A program made the position numbers and the translations under genes. Below, piece after piece: positions 51,853 to 59,596 of a stretch of DNA of 64,000 nucleotides. How positions within the stretch are numbered: position 1 is the first letter of the stretch; each line of letters opens with the position of its first letter. Source of the DNA: Lachnospiraceae bacterium (lineage in GTDB: Bacteria > Bacillota > Clostridia > Lachnospirales > Lachnospiraceae); the NCBI GenBank assembly GCA_009911035.1, contig QXWO01000019.1, forward strand, positions 1-64,000, given 5' to 3'. A model generated the notes under the pieces. It had not been told where the DNA came from. It ran no database searches and worked only from the letters and a program-made list of their open reading frames with translations.

Positions 51853-51877
51853 AAAATCCCTTGCAAGAGGGATTTTT
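51853..51877 (+). terminator. Terminator of the fla/che operon
   Basis: AAAATCCCT (51853-51861) pairs perfectly with AGGGATTTT around a TGCAAG loop; the 3' arm runs into five T. It is 6 bases after the last flagellar stop codon. Confidence 0.9.
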
Positions 51878-51889
51878 CTATGATATAAT
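51861..51889 (+). promoter_or_regulatory. rpsB promoter overlapping the upstream terminator
   Basis: TTGCAA (51861-51866) lies in the terminator loop; 17 bases later comes a perfect TATAAT (51884-51889). The leader to rpsB would be about 155 bases. Confidence 0.75.
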
Positions 51890-51952
51890 TTTAAAGTTGT
51901 GACTATAAAACACGCATATTTATTAACTGTCGGTGCTTTCCGCCGTAATTTG

Positions 51953-51987
51953 CCAGAACCGAGAATCTATTTTCAGACGGATTCTGG
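51953..51987 (+). promoter_or_regulatory. Alternative hairpins in the rpsB leader
   Basis: CCAGAA (51953-51958) can pair with TTCTGG (51982-51987), and AGAATC (51962-51967) with GATTCT (51980-51985). The two share the 3' arm and exclude each other. Autogenous control of rpsB by S2 is known in some bacteria, so this leader could be regulatory; I do not see a named leader family. Confidence 0.35.
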
Positions 51988-52050
51988 GAAAAGGAAGGTT
52001 TGCAGGAGAGAAGAAGATATGCGGAAGACAAACCAAATGGAGGTAGAAAC

Positions 52051-52821
52051 ATGAGTGTTATTTCAATGAAGCAGTTATTAGAAGCAGGTGTCCATTTCGG
52101 ACATCAGACAAGAAGATGGAACCCTAAAATGGCTCCCTACATTTTCACAGAGAGGAATGGAATCCATATTATTGATTTGCAGAAATCAGTAGGGAAGGTT
52201 GACGAAGCTTACAGGGCTGTATTTGAAATTGCTTCCCAGGGCGGGACAATTCTTTTTGTCGGCACGAAAAAGCAGGCACAGGATGCTGTTAAGACAGAGG
52301 CTGAACGCTGTGGCATGTATTATGTAAATGAGAGATGGTTAGGCGGTATGCTCACCAACTTTAAGACCATCCAGAGCAGAATTGAAAGATTAAGAGCAAT
52401 TGAAACAATGGCAGAAGACGGAACCTTCGACGTACTTCCCAAGAAGGAAGTTATTGCGCTTAAGAAGGAATGGGAAAAGCTTGAGAAGAATCTTGGCGGT
52501 ATCAAGAATATGACCAGAATTCCCGATGCTATTTTTGTTGTAGATCCCAAGAAGGAAAGAATCTGTGTGCAGGAGGCTCATGCCCTCGGCATTACACTGA
52601 TTGGCATTGGCGATACCAACTGCGACCCTGAAGAACTTGATTTCATCATCCCCGGCAATGACGATGCCATCAGGGCTGTCAAACTGATTGTCTCCAAGAT
52701 GGCTGACGCTGTTATCGAGGCAAACCAGGGTGAAGAAAATGTTGAGGCCCAGATGGAGGAAGCGGCAGGCGAAGCTGCTCCGGAGGATATTGAAGAAGTG
52801 GCAGCAGCAGAAGCTGAATAA
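52051..52821 (+). CDS. rpsB: 30S ribosomal protein S2
   Basis: A 256-residue protein with the S2 opening [20 protein letters not shown] and motifs [25 protein letters not shown] and [16 protein letters not shown] 52051 follows AAATGGAGG; the frame extends upstream into the leader without family similarity. The last ~25 residues form an acidic Ala/Glu tail. It is followed by tsf as in most bacteria. Confidence 0.98.
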   Translation: MSVISMKQLLEAGVHFGHQTRRWNPKMAPYIFTERNGIHIIDLQKSVGKVDEAYRAVFEIASQGGTILFVGTKKQAQDAVKTEAERCGMYYVNERWLGGMLTNFKTIQSRIERLRAIETMAEDGTFDVLPKKEVIALKKEWEKLEKNLGGIKNMTRIPDAIFVVDPKKERICVQEAHALGITLIGIGDTNCDPEELDFIIPGNDDAIRAVKLIVSKMADAVIEANQGEENVEAQMEEAAGEAAPEDIEEVAAAEAE

Positions 52822-52822
52822 T

Positions 52823-52944
52823 TTGTTACTATTCAGGAATGTGCATGTGTTGCGCATTTTCGTGAGAACATGATTCAGGAGTGAGGGGCAAATACCGCCC
52901 CGGAGCGTTGCTGTGAGCGGCTTCCAAGCCGTGAATAGTAACAA
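52823..52944. repeat. 122-bp element with 13-bp terminal inverted repeats (MITE-like)
   Basis: TTGTTACTATTCA at 52823-52835 is exactly mirrored by TGAATAGTAACAA at 52932-52944. Inside are a GGGGC/GCCCC hairpin (52885-52901) and a short GGCT/AGCC stem. The element fills nearly all of the rpsB-tsf gap, beginning just after the rpsB stop, and has no ORF. It could be a non-autonomous mobile element or an RNA fold between co-transcribed genes. Confidence 0.65.
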
Positions 52945-52979
52945 TAATTCGACAGGGAAGAGTAGGAGGAAATAATAAA

Positions 52980-53918
52980 ATGGCTAATATTACAGCAGCT
53001 ATGGTAAAAGAATTAAGAGAGATGACCGGTGCAGGTATGATGGACTGCAAGAAAGCCCTTGGGGAAACTGACGGGGATATGGATGCAGCCATTGAGTTCC
53101 TTAGGAAAAACGGACAGGCTAAAGCTGATAAGAAAGCAGGAAGAATTGCAGCGGAAGGTCTTTGCAAGGTAGTCCTTAAAGATGATAAGACAGCAGCGGT
53201 GGTGGAAGTTAACTCCGAGACAGACTTCGTTGCAAAGAATGAAGAATTCCAGAGCTTTGTAACAGCAGTGGCAAACCAGGCAGTGGAATCTGACGCAGCA
53301 GATATAGATGCATTTCTGGCTGAAAGCTGGAACGAAGACACATCCAAGACAGTGAAGGATGCGCTGGTAGAAAAAGTTGCTAGGATCGGTGAGAATTTAA
53401 ATATCAGAAGATTTGAAAAAGTTATCGCTGAAAACGGCTGTGTGGTTTCTTATGTGCATGGCGGCGGAAGGATCGGCGTTATTGTGGAAGCTGATACAGA
53501 CGTTGTTAATGACGCTGTAAAGGAAGCATTGACTAATATTGCAATGCAGGTGGCAGCCCTTTCTCCTAAATATGTGTCCACAGCAGATGTTTCCGAAGAA
53601 TATAAAGCCCATGAGAAAGAAATCCTGATAGCGCAGATTGCCAATGATCCTAAGATGGCAGGCAAACCCGAAAAGGTTATTGAAGGTGCAGTGACAGGCC
53701 GTCTTAACAAGGAACTGAAAGAAGTATGCCTGTTAGAGCAGATTTATGTGAAAGCGGAAGACGGAAAGCAGACAGTGGCACAGTATGTTGCACAGGTCGG
53801 AAAAGAGAACAGCGCAAATCTCTCCATTAAGAGATTTGTACGTTTTGAGACAGGCGAAGGCATTGAAAAGAAAGTGGACGACTTCGCAGCAGAAGTTGCA
53901 GCACAGGCAGGTATGTAA
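52980..53918 (+). CDS. tsf: Translation elongation factor Ts
   Basis: A 312-residue nucleotide exchange factor for EF-Tu. The N-terminal UBA-like motif MVKELREMTGAGMMDCKKAL, the TDFVAKNEEF core contact and VVSYVHGGGRIGVIVE are present. TAGGAGG precedes ATG 52980, placed just after the inverted-repeat element. Confidence 0.98.
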   Translation: MANITAAMVKELREMTGAGMMDCKKALGETDGDMDAAIEFLRKNGQAKADKKAGRIAAEGLCKVVLKDDKTAAVVEVNSETDFVAKNEEFQSFVTAVANQAVESDAADIDAFLAESWNEDTSKTVKDALVEKVARIGENLNIRRFEKVIAENGCVVSYVHGGGRIGVIVEADTDVVNDAVKEALTNIAMQVAALSPKYVSTADVSEEYKAHEKEILIAQIANDPKMAGKPEKVIEGAVTGRLNKELKEVCLLEQIYVKAEDGKQTVAQYVAQVGKENSANLSIKRFVRFETGEGIEKKVDDFAAEVAAQAGM

Positions 53919-53952
53919 TTCATAACTTATTGTGTTTATAGCAAAGAAACTA

Positions 53953-53987
53953 AGAGCCGGAAAGCAGTTAAGCTTCCGGCTCTGTTT
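53953..53987. terminator. Bidirectional terminator between tsf and mntP
   Basis: AGAGCCGGAA (53953-53962) pairs with TTCCGGCTCT (53974-53983) around an 11-base loop, followed on the plus strand by GTTT. On the minus strand the hairpin is followed by TAGTTTCTTT. It can end both convergent transcripts. Confidence 0.8.
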
Positions 53988-54024
53988 ACAATAAGCTGGC
54001 TTGTAGAAAGTATATCTGCTGCTT
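53988..54024 (+). repeat. Dispersed copy of the 37-bp repeat
   Basis: The first 14 bases, ACAATAAGCTGGCT, are identical to the start of the first tandem unit at 14181, and the remainder is a degenerate match (GTAGAAAG, TTAT). It sits directly after the tsf terminator, between convergent genes. Confidence 0.6.
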
Positions 54025-54045
54025 ATCTGGAATCATCCGGGATGC

Positions 54046-54618
54046 TTAAATGCTTATAATGCCCAGATGTCCTAAAAGTATTTTCAATCCAATCAATACG
54101 AGAATCAGCCCGCCGGCAAATTCCGCTTTGGCTTTGTATTTCAGTCCGAACACATTGCCCACTTTAAGACCTGTACCAGATAAGATAAAAGTAATTGTTC
54201 CGATAAAGAGCACTGCCGTCAGAATATTGACATCAGGCAGAAGTGCAAAGGTGATACCTGCGGCAAGGGCGTCAATGCTGGTTGCCACGGCCATGATGAA
54301 CATGGTCTTTGGTGCAAAGGAATCATCTGCGGAGCTGTCAGGATCTTTTTCAAAGGATTCCCGTATCATGTTCCCACCGATGAAGCCCAGCAGCAGAAAG
54401 GCGATCCAGTGATCAAAAGAAGTGATATAACTTTCAAAGGCAGAGCCGAGAAAGAAGCCGGCAGCAGGCATCAGCGCCTGGAAACCGCCGAACCACAGGC
54501 CCACGGAGAGAATGTGCTTTGACGAGATTTTAGGAGTGGCAAGGCCCTTGCACAGGGACACGGCAAAGGCGTCCATGGAAAGGCCGACTGCAATAAGAAA
54601 TAGTTCAATCAGGTTCAT
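54046..54618 (-). CDS. mntP: Manganese efflux pump MntP
   Basis: A 190-residue membrane protein with six helices and two symmetric halves. The conserved acidic motifs of the family are seen: GLSMDAFAVSLCKGLA in the first helix and ATSIDALAAGITFAL in the fourth. It exports Mn2+. It is the only minus-strand gene between 13.3 kb and the right edge. The leader (about 105 bases) lacks the conserved yybP-ykoY riboswitch core, so regulation is unclear. Confidence 0.95.
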   Translation of the reverse strand: MNLIELFLIAVGLSMDAFAVSLCKGLATPKISSKHILSVGLWFGGFQALMPAAGFFLGSAFESYITSFDHWIAFLLLGFIGGNMIRESFEKDPDSSADDSFAPKTMFIMAVATSIDALAAGITFALLPDVNILTAVLFIGTITFILSGTGLKVGNVFGLKYKAKAEFAGGLILVLIGLKILLGHLGIISI

Positions 54619-54728
54619 CTTTTCGTTCCTCTCATCGTAATTATTAACATATGAATCGTTCGCTAGAGAATGTCTGCTTGTATGTAAACTTTTAACTTTT
54701 TATGAAATTTTTATAAAAGGGAAATTAA

Positions 54729-54757
54729 ACTATAATACAAATGCTGGGTAATGTCAA
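54729..54757 (-). promoter_or_regulatory. mntP promoter
   Basis: On the minus strand a perfect TTGACA, 17 bases and TATAGT are present. The remaining leader to mntP is AT-rich and shows no strong hairpin. Confidence 0.75.
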
Positions 54758-54793
54758 CAAAAAAATTTGGCTCTTTCCCACAAAAGCATATTG

Positions 54794-54802
54794 TGTTACA
54801 AT
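54794..54802 (+). promoter_or_regulatory. Extended -10 promoter of the deacetylase gene
   Basis: TGT followed by TACAAT forms an extended -10, with only a weak TTTCCC at the -35 distance. The gene starts 33 bases downstream with AAGGAG as ribosome site. Confidence 0.5.
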
Positions 54803-54835
54803 ATACGCAAAGAAATTATAAGGAGTTATTGAGTC

Positions 54836-55747
54836 ATGGAGGGGACTTATGACCGGAGCAAAAGAATTCTGCATCTGAAAAGAATAATTGTGACGGCAAT
54901 CATAACCGTAATCATTGTCCTGACGGCTGTCTGTATTGTTCTGGGAGTCCGTGTGGGACAGCTTAAGGAAAAGGTGAAGGAACTGGAAGCTGTTATAGCG
55001 GTTGCGGGGGAAAGTTCCGATACGGCTGCTGGCATCTATACTGCCGGAGCGGTGGAAGTATCATCACGGAATACGGTAAATGCAGGGCAGCTTCAGGAGG
55101 ACGGAAGTCAATTGAAACAGATTTTTTTAACCTTTGACGACGGGCCAAGCAGCAACACAGACAGAATTCTGGACATATTAAAGGAATATGATGTAAAGGC
55201 GACTTTTTTCGTGGTTGGCAAGAGCGGAGAGCAGGCAGTAAATGCTTACCGGAGAATTGTGGCGGAGGGACACACCCTGGCGATGCATTCTTACAGCCAT
55301 AAGTACAATGAGATCTATGCATCCAGGGAAAGTTTCATAGCGGATTTGGAGCAGCTTCAGGAATATCTATATGAAATTACAGGAATCTGGCCCAGGGTAT
55401 ACCGGTTCCCCGGCGGAAGTTCCAATGTGGTGAACAATGTGGATATGCAGGATCTTATCGATTATCTGGATGAAAGCGGGATAACTTATTTTGACTGGAA
55501 TATTACTGCGGGGGATGCCGAAAGCGGTAGTTTAAGCCCGGAAAGTATTATGGAAAACTGCCTGGGAAAGATAGATAATGTAAACAGGGGCATGATATTG
55601 ATGCATGATGCTTCCAATAAGAATTCAACGGTGGAAGCCCTTCCTGAGATTATCAGACAGATTCAGGAAAGGGGAGACGCGGTGATTCTGCCTGTGACAG
55701 ACAGGACAGAACCGATTCACCATAATAGGAAGGAAATAGAGGATTGA
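54836..55747 (+). CDS. Membrane-anchored polysaccharide deacetylase (NodB/PgdA type)
   Basis: A 303-residue protein with an N-terminal membrane anchor (about 17-40, IVTAIITVIIVLTAVCIVLG), a short linker and a NodB domain (about 95-290). Motifs: TFDDGPS (metal/catalytic Asp pair), HSYSH (metal His pair), RFPGG, DWNITAGDA and LMHDA, so all catalytic motifs are intact. It probably N-deacetylates peptidoglycan or another wall glycan outside the membrane. It heads a short unit with the bactofilin gene (41-base gap). Confidence 0.92.
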   Translation: MEGTYDRSKRILHLKRIIVTAIITVIIVLTAVCIVLGVRVGQLKEKVKELEAVIAVAGESSDTAAGIYTAGAVEVSSRNTVNAGQLQEDGSQLKQIFLTFDDGPSSNTDRILDILKEYDVKATFFVVGKSGEQAVNAYRRIVAEGHTLAMHSYSHKYNEIYASRESFIADLEQLQEYLYEITGIWPRVYRFPGGSSNVVNNVDMQDLIDYLDESGITYFDWNITAGDAESGSLSPESIMENCLGKIDNVNRGMILMHDASNKNSTVEALPEIIRQIQERGDAVILPVTDRTEPIHHNRKEIED

Positions 55748-55788
55748 TATATTAAAAATACCAAAAGCAGGAATGGAGGAGAGGGAAA

Positions 55789-56601
55789 ATGGGATTTTTC
55801 TCGGATTTAAAGGAGGACTTATCACAGGCGGTCAATGAACTGGTGATACAGGCAGATACAGAGGAAAACCAAAGCGCAGGCAGCACACAGGTACAGGACA
55901 AAATGGCCCAGGATTGGGCATCGGGAAAAAAGCCACAGTCAAAGGCGGCGGACAATGAATTTCAGGACGGTTTTAACAAGGATTTAAGCCAGATGTTGGA
56001 CAAGATGGAGGAAATAGAGATGACGGATAACCCGGATGATCCTATTTTTGCATCCCCTGCGCCGGATAATCCGGCTCCGGTGTCAGTGGCTCCCCAAAAA
56101 AAGAAAACGGTACAGCCCCAGCAGCCTCTAAAAAAATCTGTCGGAAATCTCTCAGTACTGGCTGATTCCATGGTCATTAACGGCAACATTACAGCGGAAG
56201 GCGCTCTTGCCATAAGGGGAACCGTTTACGGGGACGTGGAGATCGATGGAAAGCTGAGTATTTCGGGAACGGTGGAAGGAGAGGTAAAGGCTTCGGAGGT
56301 TTACATGGAAGGGGCACAGATCACGGGGAATATCCTTTGTAAGGGCAGCATAAAGGTCGGGCCAAAGACGGTGATACTGGGCAATATCAATGCGGAAAAT
56401 GCAGTGGTTACCGGAGCTGTAAAGGGTGATGTGGATGTACATGGAACTGTGATCTTAGAATCAACAGCTATTGTAATAGGAGATATCAAGTCAAAATTTG
56501 TCCAGGTCAGCAACGGGGCGGTCATTGAAGGCAAATGCTCCCAGTGCTATGCAGACATTAATCCTACATCTATTTTTGATGAGATTAAGAATAAAAAATA
56601 A
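55789..56601 (+). CDS. Bactofilin (polymer-forming cytoskeletal protein)
   Basis: A 270-residue protein with a ~115-residue charged, probably disordered N-terminus and a beta-helical bactofilin domain (SVLADSMVINGNITAEGALA, then repeated G-x-V/I turns such as GTVYGDVEIDGKLSISGTVE). The C-terminal tail is Cys- and Lys-containing. Bactofilins scaffold envelope enzymes; the adjacent deacetylase suggests a shared task in wall shaping. The 13-base gap to pyrH suggests co-transcription. Confidence 0.92.
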   Translation: MGFFSDLKEDLSQAVNELVIQADTEENQSAGSTQVQDKMAQDWASGKKPQSKAADNEFQDGFNKDLSQMLDKMEEIEMTDNPDDPIFASPAPDNPAPVSVAPQKKKTVQPQQPLKKSVGNLSVLADSMVINGNITAEGALAIRGTVYGDVEIDGKLSISGTVEGEVKASEVYMEGAQITGNILCKGSIKVGPKTVILGNINAENAVVTGAVKGDVDVHGTVILESTAIVIGDIKSKFVQVSNGAVIEGKCSQCYADINPTSIFDEIKNKK

Positions 56602-56614
56602 ACGGGGTGCGGTT

Positions 56615-57310
56615 ATGCAGAGAATTTTACTGAAATTGAGCGGAGAAGCTCTGGCAGGAGACAAAAAGACAGGGTTTGACGAAGATACCGTGAGGGCGGT
56701 CGCCCTGCAGGTAAAGGAACTGACACAGGAGAATATCCAGGTGGGGATCGTTACCGGAGGCGGAAACTTCTGGCGGGGAAGGACCAGCGAAAATATTGAC
56801 AGGACGAAGGCCGACCAGATAGGGATGCTGGCCACCGTGATGAATTGTATCTATGTTTCGGAGATTTTCCGCAGCGTGGGCATGAAGACGGCTGTCCTTA
56901 CGCCTTTTGAATGCGGCTCCTTTACCAAACTATTTTCCAAAGACAGGGCAAATAAATATTTTGAGAAAGGCATGGTGGTTTTTTTTGCAGGGGGGACGGG
57001 ACACCCTTATTTCTCCACGGACACAGGAGTGGTGCTTCGGGCGGTGGAAGTGGAAGCCCAGGTTATTTTGCTGGCAAAATCCATTGACGGTGTTTACGAT
57101 AGCGATCCGGCGCTCAACCCGTCAGCGAAAAAGTATGATGAAATCAGCATTGACAGGGTGATAGCCGAAAATCTGCAGGTGGTGGACATGACGGCCTCCA
57201 TACTGGCCAGAGACAACAAAATGCCCATGTGGGTATTTCGTTTAAATGAAGAAAACAGTATTGTAAATACAATGAAAGGAAAGTTTAACGGAACAAAGGT
57301 GACGGTTTAA
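56615..57310 (+). CDS. pyrH: Uridylate kinase
   Basis: A 231-residue UMP kinase. Motifs: RILLKLSGEALAG at the start, GIVTGGGNFWRG, ATVMNCIYVSE and FAGGTGHPYFSTDTGVVLRA. ATG 56615 is chosen because the family N-terminus begins there; the upstream extension overlaps the bactofilin gene out of frame. pyrH and frr are neighbours in most bacteria. Confidence 0.97.
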   Translation: MQRILLKLSGEALAGDKKTGFDEDTVRAVALQVKELTQENIQVGIVTGGGNFWRGRTSENIDRTKADQIGMLATVMNCIYVSEIFRSVGMKTAVLTPFECGSFTKLFSKDRANKYFEKGMVVFFAGGTGHPYFSTDTGVVLRAVEVEAQVILLAKSIDGVYDSDPALNPSAKKYDEISIDRVIAENLQVVDMTASILARDNKMPMWVFRLNEENSIVNTMKGKFNGTKVTV

Positions 57311-57325
57311 ACGGAGGACGGGAAT

Positions 57326-57877
57326 ATGGATGAAAGATTAAAGATTTATGACGACAAAATGAGAAAAACATACGAGCATTTGGAGAGCGATTATCAGGGA
57401 ATCAGGGCAGGAAGGGCCAATCCCCATGTTCTGGATAAGCTTAGGGTAAACTATTACGGGACGCCTACGCCGATTCAGCAGGTGGGTAATGTGACGATTC
57501 CAGAGGCAAGGATGATACAGATTGCGCCCTGGGAGAAGTCTCTGATCAAGGAAATCGAGAAAGCGATCCTGACTTCCGATATCGGAATCAATCCTTCCAA
57601 CGATGGGGCGGTGATCCGGCTGGTGTTCCCGGAGCTTACCGAGGAACGCAGAAAAGATTTGGTGAAGGATGTAAAGAAGAAGGCGGAGGAGAGCAAAGTG
57701 GCTGTCCGCAATATCAGAAGGGACGGAAATGACGCTTTTAAAAAGCTTGCCAAGGCGGAAGTCTCTGAAGACGAGATCAAAGAACTGACAGACGAACTGC
57801 AGAAGCTGACAGATAAGTATATTAAAGATGTTGATAAGCTGATGGAAGAAAAATCAAAAGAAATCCTTACCGTATAA
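57326..57877 (+). CDS. frr: Ribosome recycling factor
   Basis: A 183-residue protein of standard size. Motifs: YQGIRAGRANPHVLDKLRVN, YYGTPTPIQQVGNVTIPEAR and RKDLVKDVKKKAEESKVAVR. CGGAGGACGGG precedes ATG 57326. It splits post-termination ribosomes with EF-G. Confidence 0.98.
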   Translation: MDERLKIYDDKMRKTYEHLESDYQGIRAGRANPHVLDKLRVNYYGTPTPIQQVGNVTIPEARMIQIAPWEKSLIKEIEKAILTSDIGINPSNDGAVIRLVFPELTEERRKDLVKDVKKKAEESKVAVRNIRRDGNDAFKKLAKAEVSEDEIKELTDELQKLTDKYIKDVDKLMEEKSKEILTV

Positions 57878-57881
57878 AAGT

Positions 57882-57912
57882 AACGGGCATCCCGCAGGGC
57901 GTGGTGCCCGTT
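57882..57912 (+). other. Hairpin between frr and uppS
   Basis: AACGGGCA (57882-57889) pairs with TGCCCGTT (57905-57912); the 15-base loop can extend the stem slightly. No T-run follows, so it is not a standard terminator. Confidence 0.5.
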
Positions 57913-57940
57913 GCCGATGAAAAAGAAAGGTGTCTGATAT

Positions 57941-58657
57941 ATGACAGAGAAAAACGAACTGGTCATGCCAAAGCATGTGGCCATTATTCTGGATGGAAAC
58001 GGCAGATGGGCGAAAAGCAAGGGCATGCCAAGAAATTACGGGCATGTACAGGGAGCAAAGACAGTGGAAGTCATCTGTGAGGAAGCTTACCGGATGGGCA
58101 TACAGTATCTTACAGTCTATGCTTTCAGCACGGAAAACTGGAACCGTCCAAAGGATGAGGTGGACGCCCTTATGAAGCTTCTTCGGAATTATATGAAGAC
58201 CTGTCTGACAACCGCTAAAAAGAACCGGATGTGCGTCCGGGTCATTGGGGACAAAACGGGGCTGGATGAGGATATCAGAAACAGGATCGCCCAGCTGGAG
58301 GAGTCCACAAAGGATAATGACGGGCTTCATTTTCAGATTGCGTTAAATTACGGGGGCAGGGATGAGATTATTCGGGCCGCCCGGGAAATCGCGCACAGGG
58401 CCGCCCAGGGAAGCCTGTCGGCACAGGATGTGACGGAGGAGTATTTTTCCGGTATTCTGGATACTCATGGACTTCCTGAACCGGATCTGCTGATACGTAC
58501 CTGCAATGAGCAGAGGATCTCCAATTTTCTGCTGTGGCAGTCAGCTTACACGGAATTTTATTTTACTCCGGTGGCATGGCCTGATTTTACAAAGGAAGAA
58601 TTGGTCAAAGCTGTGGAAGCATATAATCATAGAGACAGAAGATATGGCCGCATTTAA
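57941..58657 (+). CDS. uppS: Undecaprenyl diphosphate synthase
   Basis: A 238-residue cis-prenyltransferase making the C55 lipid carrier for wall synthesis. Motifs: ILDGNGRWAKSKGMPR, TVYAFSTENWNRP and ALNYGGRDEI. The usual RTSGExRxSNF motif reads RTCNEQRISNFLLWQ, a change at a conserved glycine. AAAGAAAGG precedes ATG 57941. Confidence 0.96.
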   Translation: MTEKNELVMPKHVAIILDGNGRWAKSKGMPRNYGHVQGAKTVEVICEEAYRMGIQYLTVYAFSTENWNRPKDEVDALMKLLRNYMKTCLTTAKKNRMCVRVIGDKTGLDEDIRNRIAQLEESTKDNDGLHFQIALNYGGRDEIIRAAREIAHRAAQGSLSAQDVTEEYFSGILDTHGLPEPDLLIRTCNEQRISNFLLWQSAYTEFYFTPVAWPDFTKEELVKAVEAYNHRDRRYGRI

Positions 58658-58669
58658 GGAGGAGTAGGT

Positions 58670-59512
58670 ATGTTCGGGAAGAGACTGATGAGCAGTATCA
58701 TACTGGTGGTTGTGGCATTATTTACCATCTTGACAGGCGGTTATCTGTTAGCGGCAGTACTTCTTTTTCTGGCGGTCACGGCTTACCATGAGCTTATGAA
58801 GGCGTGTAAACTGACAGGGCTGGATGGGGCAGGAGGCGCAGGGCGGAAAGTGAACGGCCTTGAGATAACCGGATATGTGGGAATCGCGGCATACTATCTG
58901 CTGATGTTTTTTGGCGAAGACAGAATTTATCTTTTTCTGGCGCTGATTACCATTTTAGTGGCTTTTATGTTTCTTTACGTGTTTGCATTTCCCGGATACA
59001 GGGCAGAGCAGATCATGTGCGCTTTTTTCTGTACCGCCTATGCACCTGTTATGCTTTCTTTTATTTATCTGGTGAGAAGCCTTCCTTATGGAATCTACAC
59101 CGTATGGATGATTTTTATCAGCTCATGGATCTGCGATACCTGCGCTTATGTGGTGGGGATGCTGGTTGGAAAGCATAAACTTGCACCTGTCTTAAGTCCC
59201 AAGAAATCCATTGAGGGAGCTTTGGGGGGGATCGCAGGCTCGGCTCTTGTAGGGGCAGCCTATGCCTATTTTCTGGTAGAACGTGTTATTGAACAGCAGC
59301 AGATCACATGGATTTTTGTGCTGATCAGTGCAGTGGGGGCGGTCATTTCACAGGTAGGCGACCTTGCGGCGTCGGCAATCAAGCGAAACCACGAGATAAA
59401 AGATTACGGAAAGCTGATACCGGGCCATGGAGGTGTCATGGACCGATTTGACAGCGTGATATTTACAGCGCCCATGATTTACTTTTTGGCGCTTTTGCTG
59501 ATACATGGGTGA
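58670..59512 (+). CDS. cdsA: Phosphatidate cytidylyltransferase
   Basis: A 280-residue polytopic enzyme (about eight helices) making CDP-diacylglycerol for phospholipids. The C-terminal CDS signature is complete: SAIKRNHEIKDYGKLIPGHG then GVMDRFDS. AAGGAGGAG precedes ATG 58670. Confidence 0.97.
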   Translation: MFGKRLMSSIILVVVALFTILTGGYLLAAVLLFLAVTAYHELMKACKLTGLDGAGGAGRKVNGLEITGYVGIAAYYLLMFFGEDRIYLFLALITILVAFMFLYVFAFPGYRAEQIMCAFFCTAYAPVMLSFIYLVRSLPYGIYTVWMIFISSWICDTCAYVVGMLVGKHKLAPVLSPKKSIEGALGGIAGSALVGAAYAYFLVERVIEQQQITWIFVLISAVGAVISQVGDLAASAIKRNHEIKDYGKLIPGHGGVMDRFDSVIFTAPMIYFLALLLIHG

Positions 59513-59525
59513 CAGGGGTAAAGTA

Positions 59526-59580
59526 CTGGCTGAATGTACCAGATGGCGTACTGTCCGGGAGTACAGTCTCCGGGACTGCC
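59526..59580 (+). promoter_or_regulatory. Hairpin-rich leader before dxr
   Basis: The 84-base gap contains CTGG/CCAG, ACTGT/ACAGT and GTCCGGGAG/CTCCGGGAC (one mismatch) pairings. The last two overlap and exclude each other. No T-run follows. Its role is unknown. Confidence 0.3.
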
Positions 59581-59596
59581 ATGAATGGAGGACGAG

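Noticed and set aside
52823-52944. Terminator between rpsB and tsf
   Set aside because: The paired arms are 96 bases apart and the 3' arm is not followed by a T-run.
54619-54722. yybP-ykoY manganese riboswitch upstream of mntP
   Set aside because: The leader is AT-rich and lacks the conserved loops of that riboswitch.
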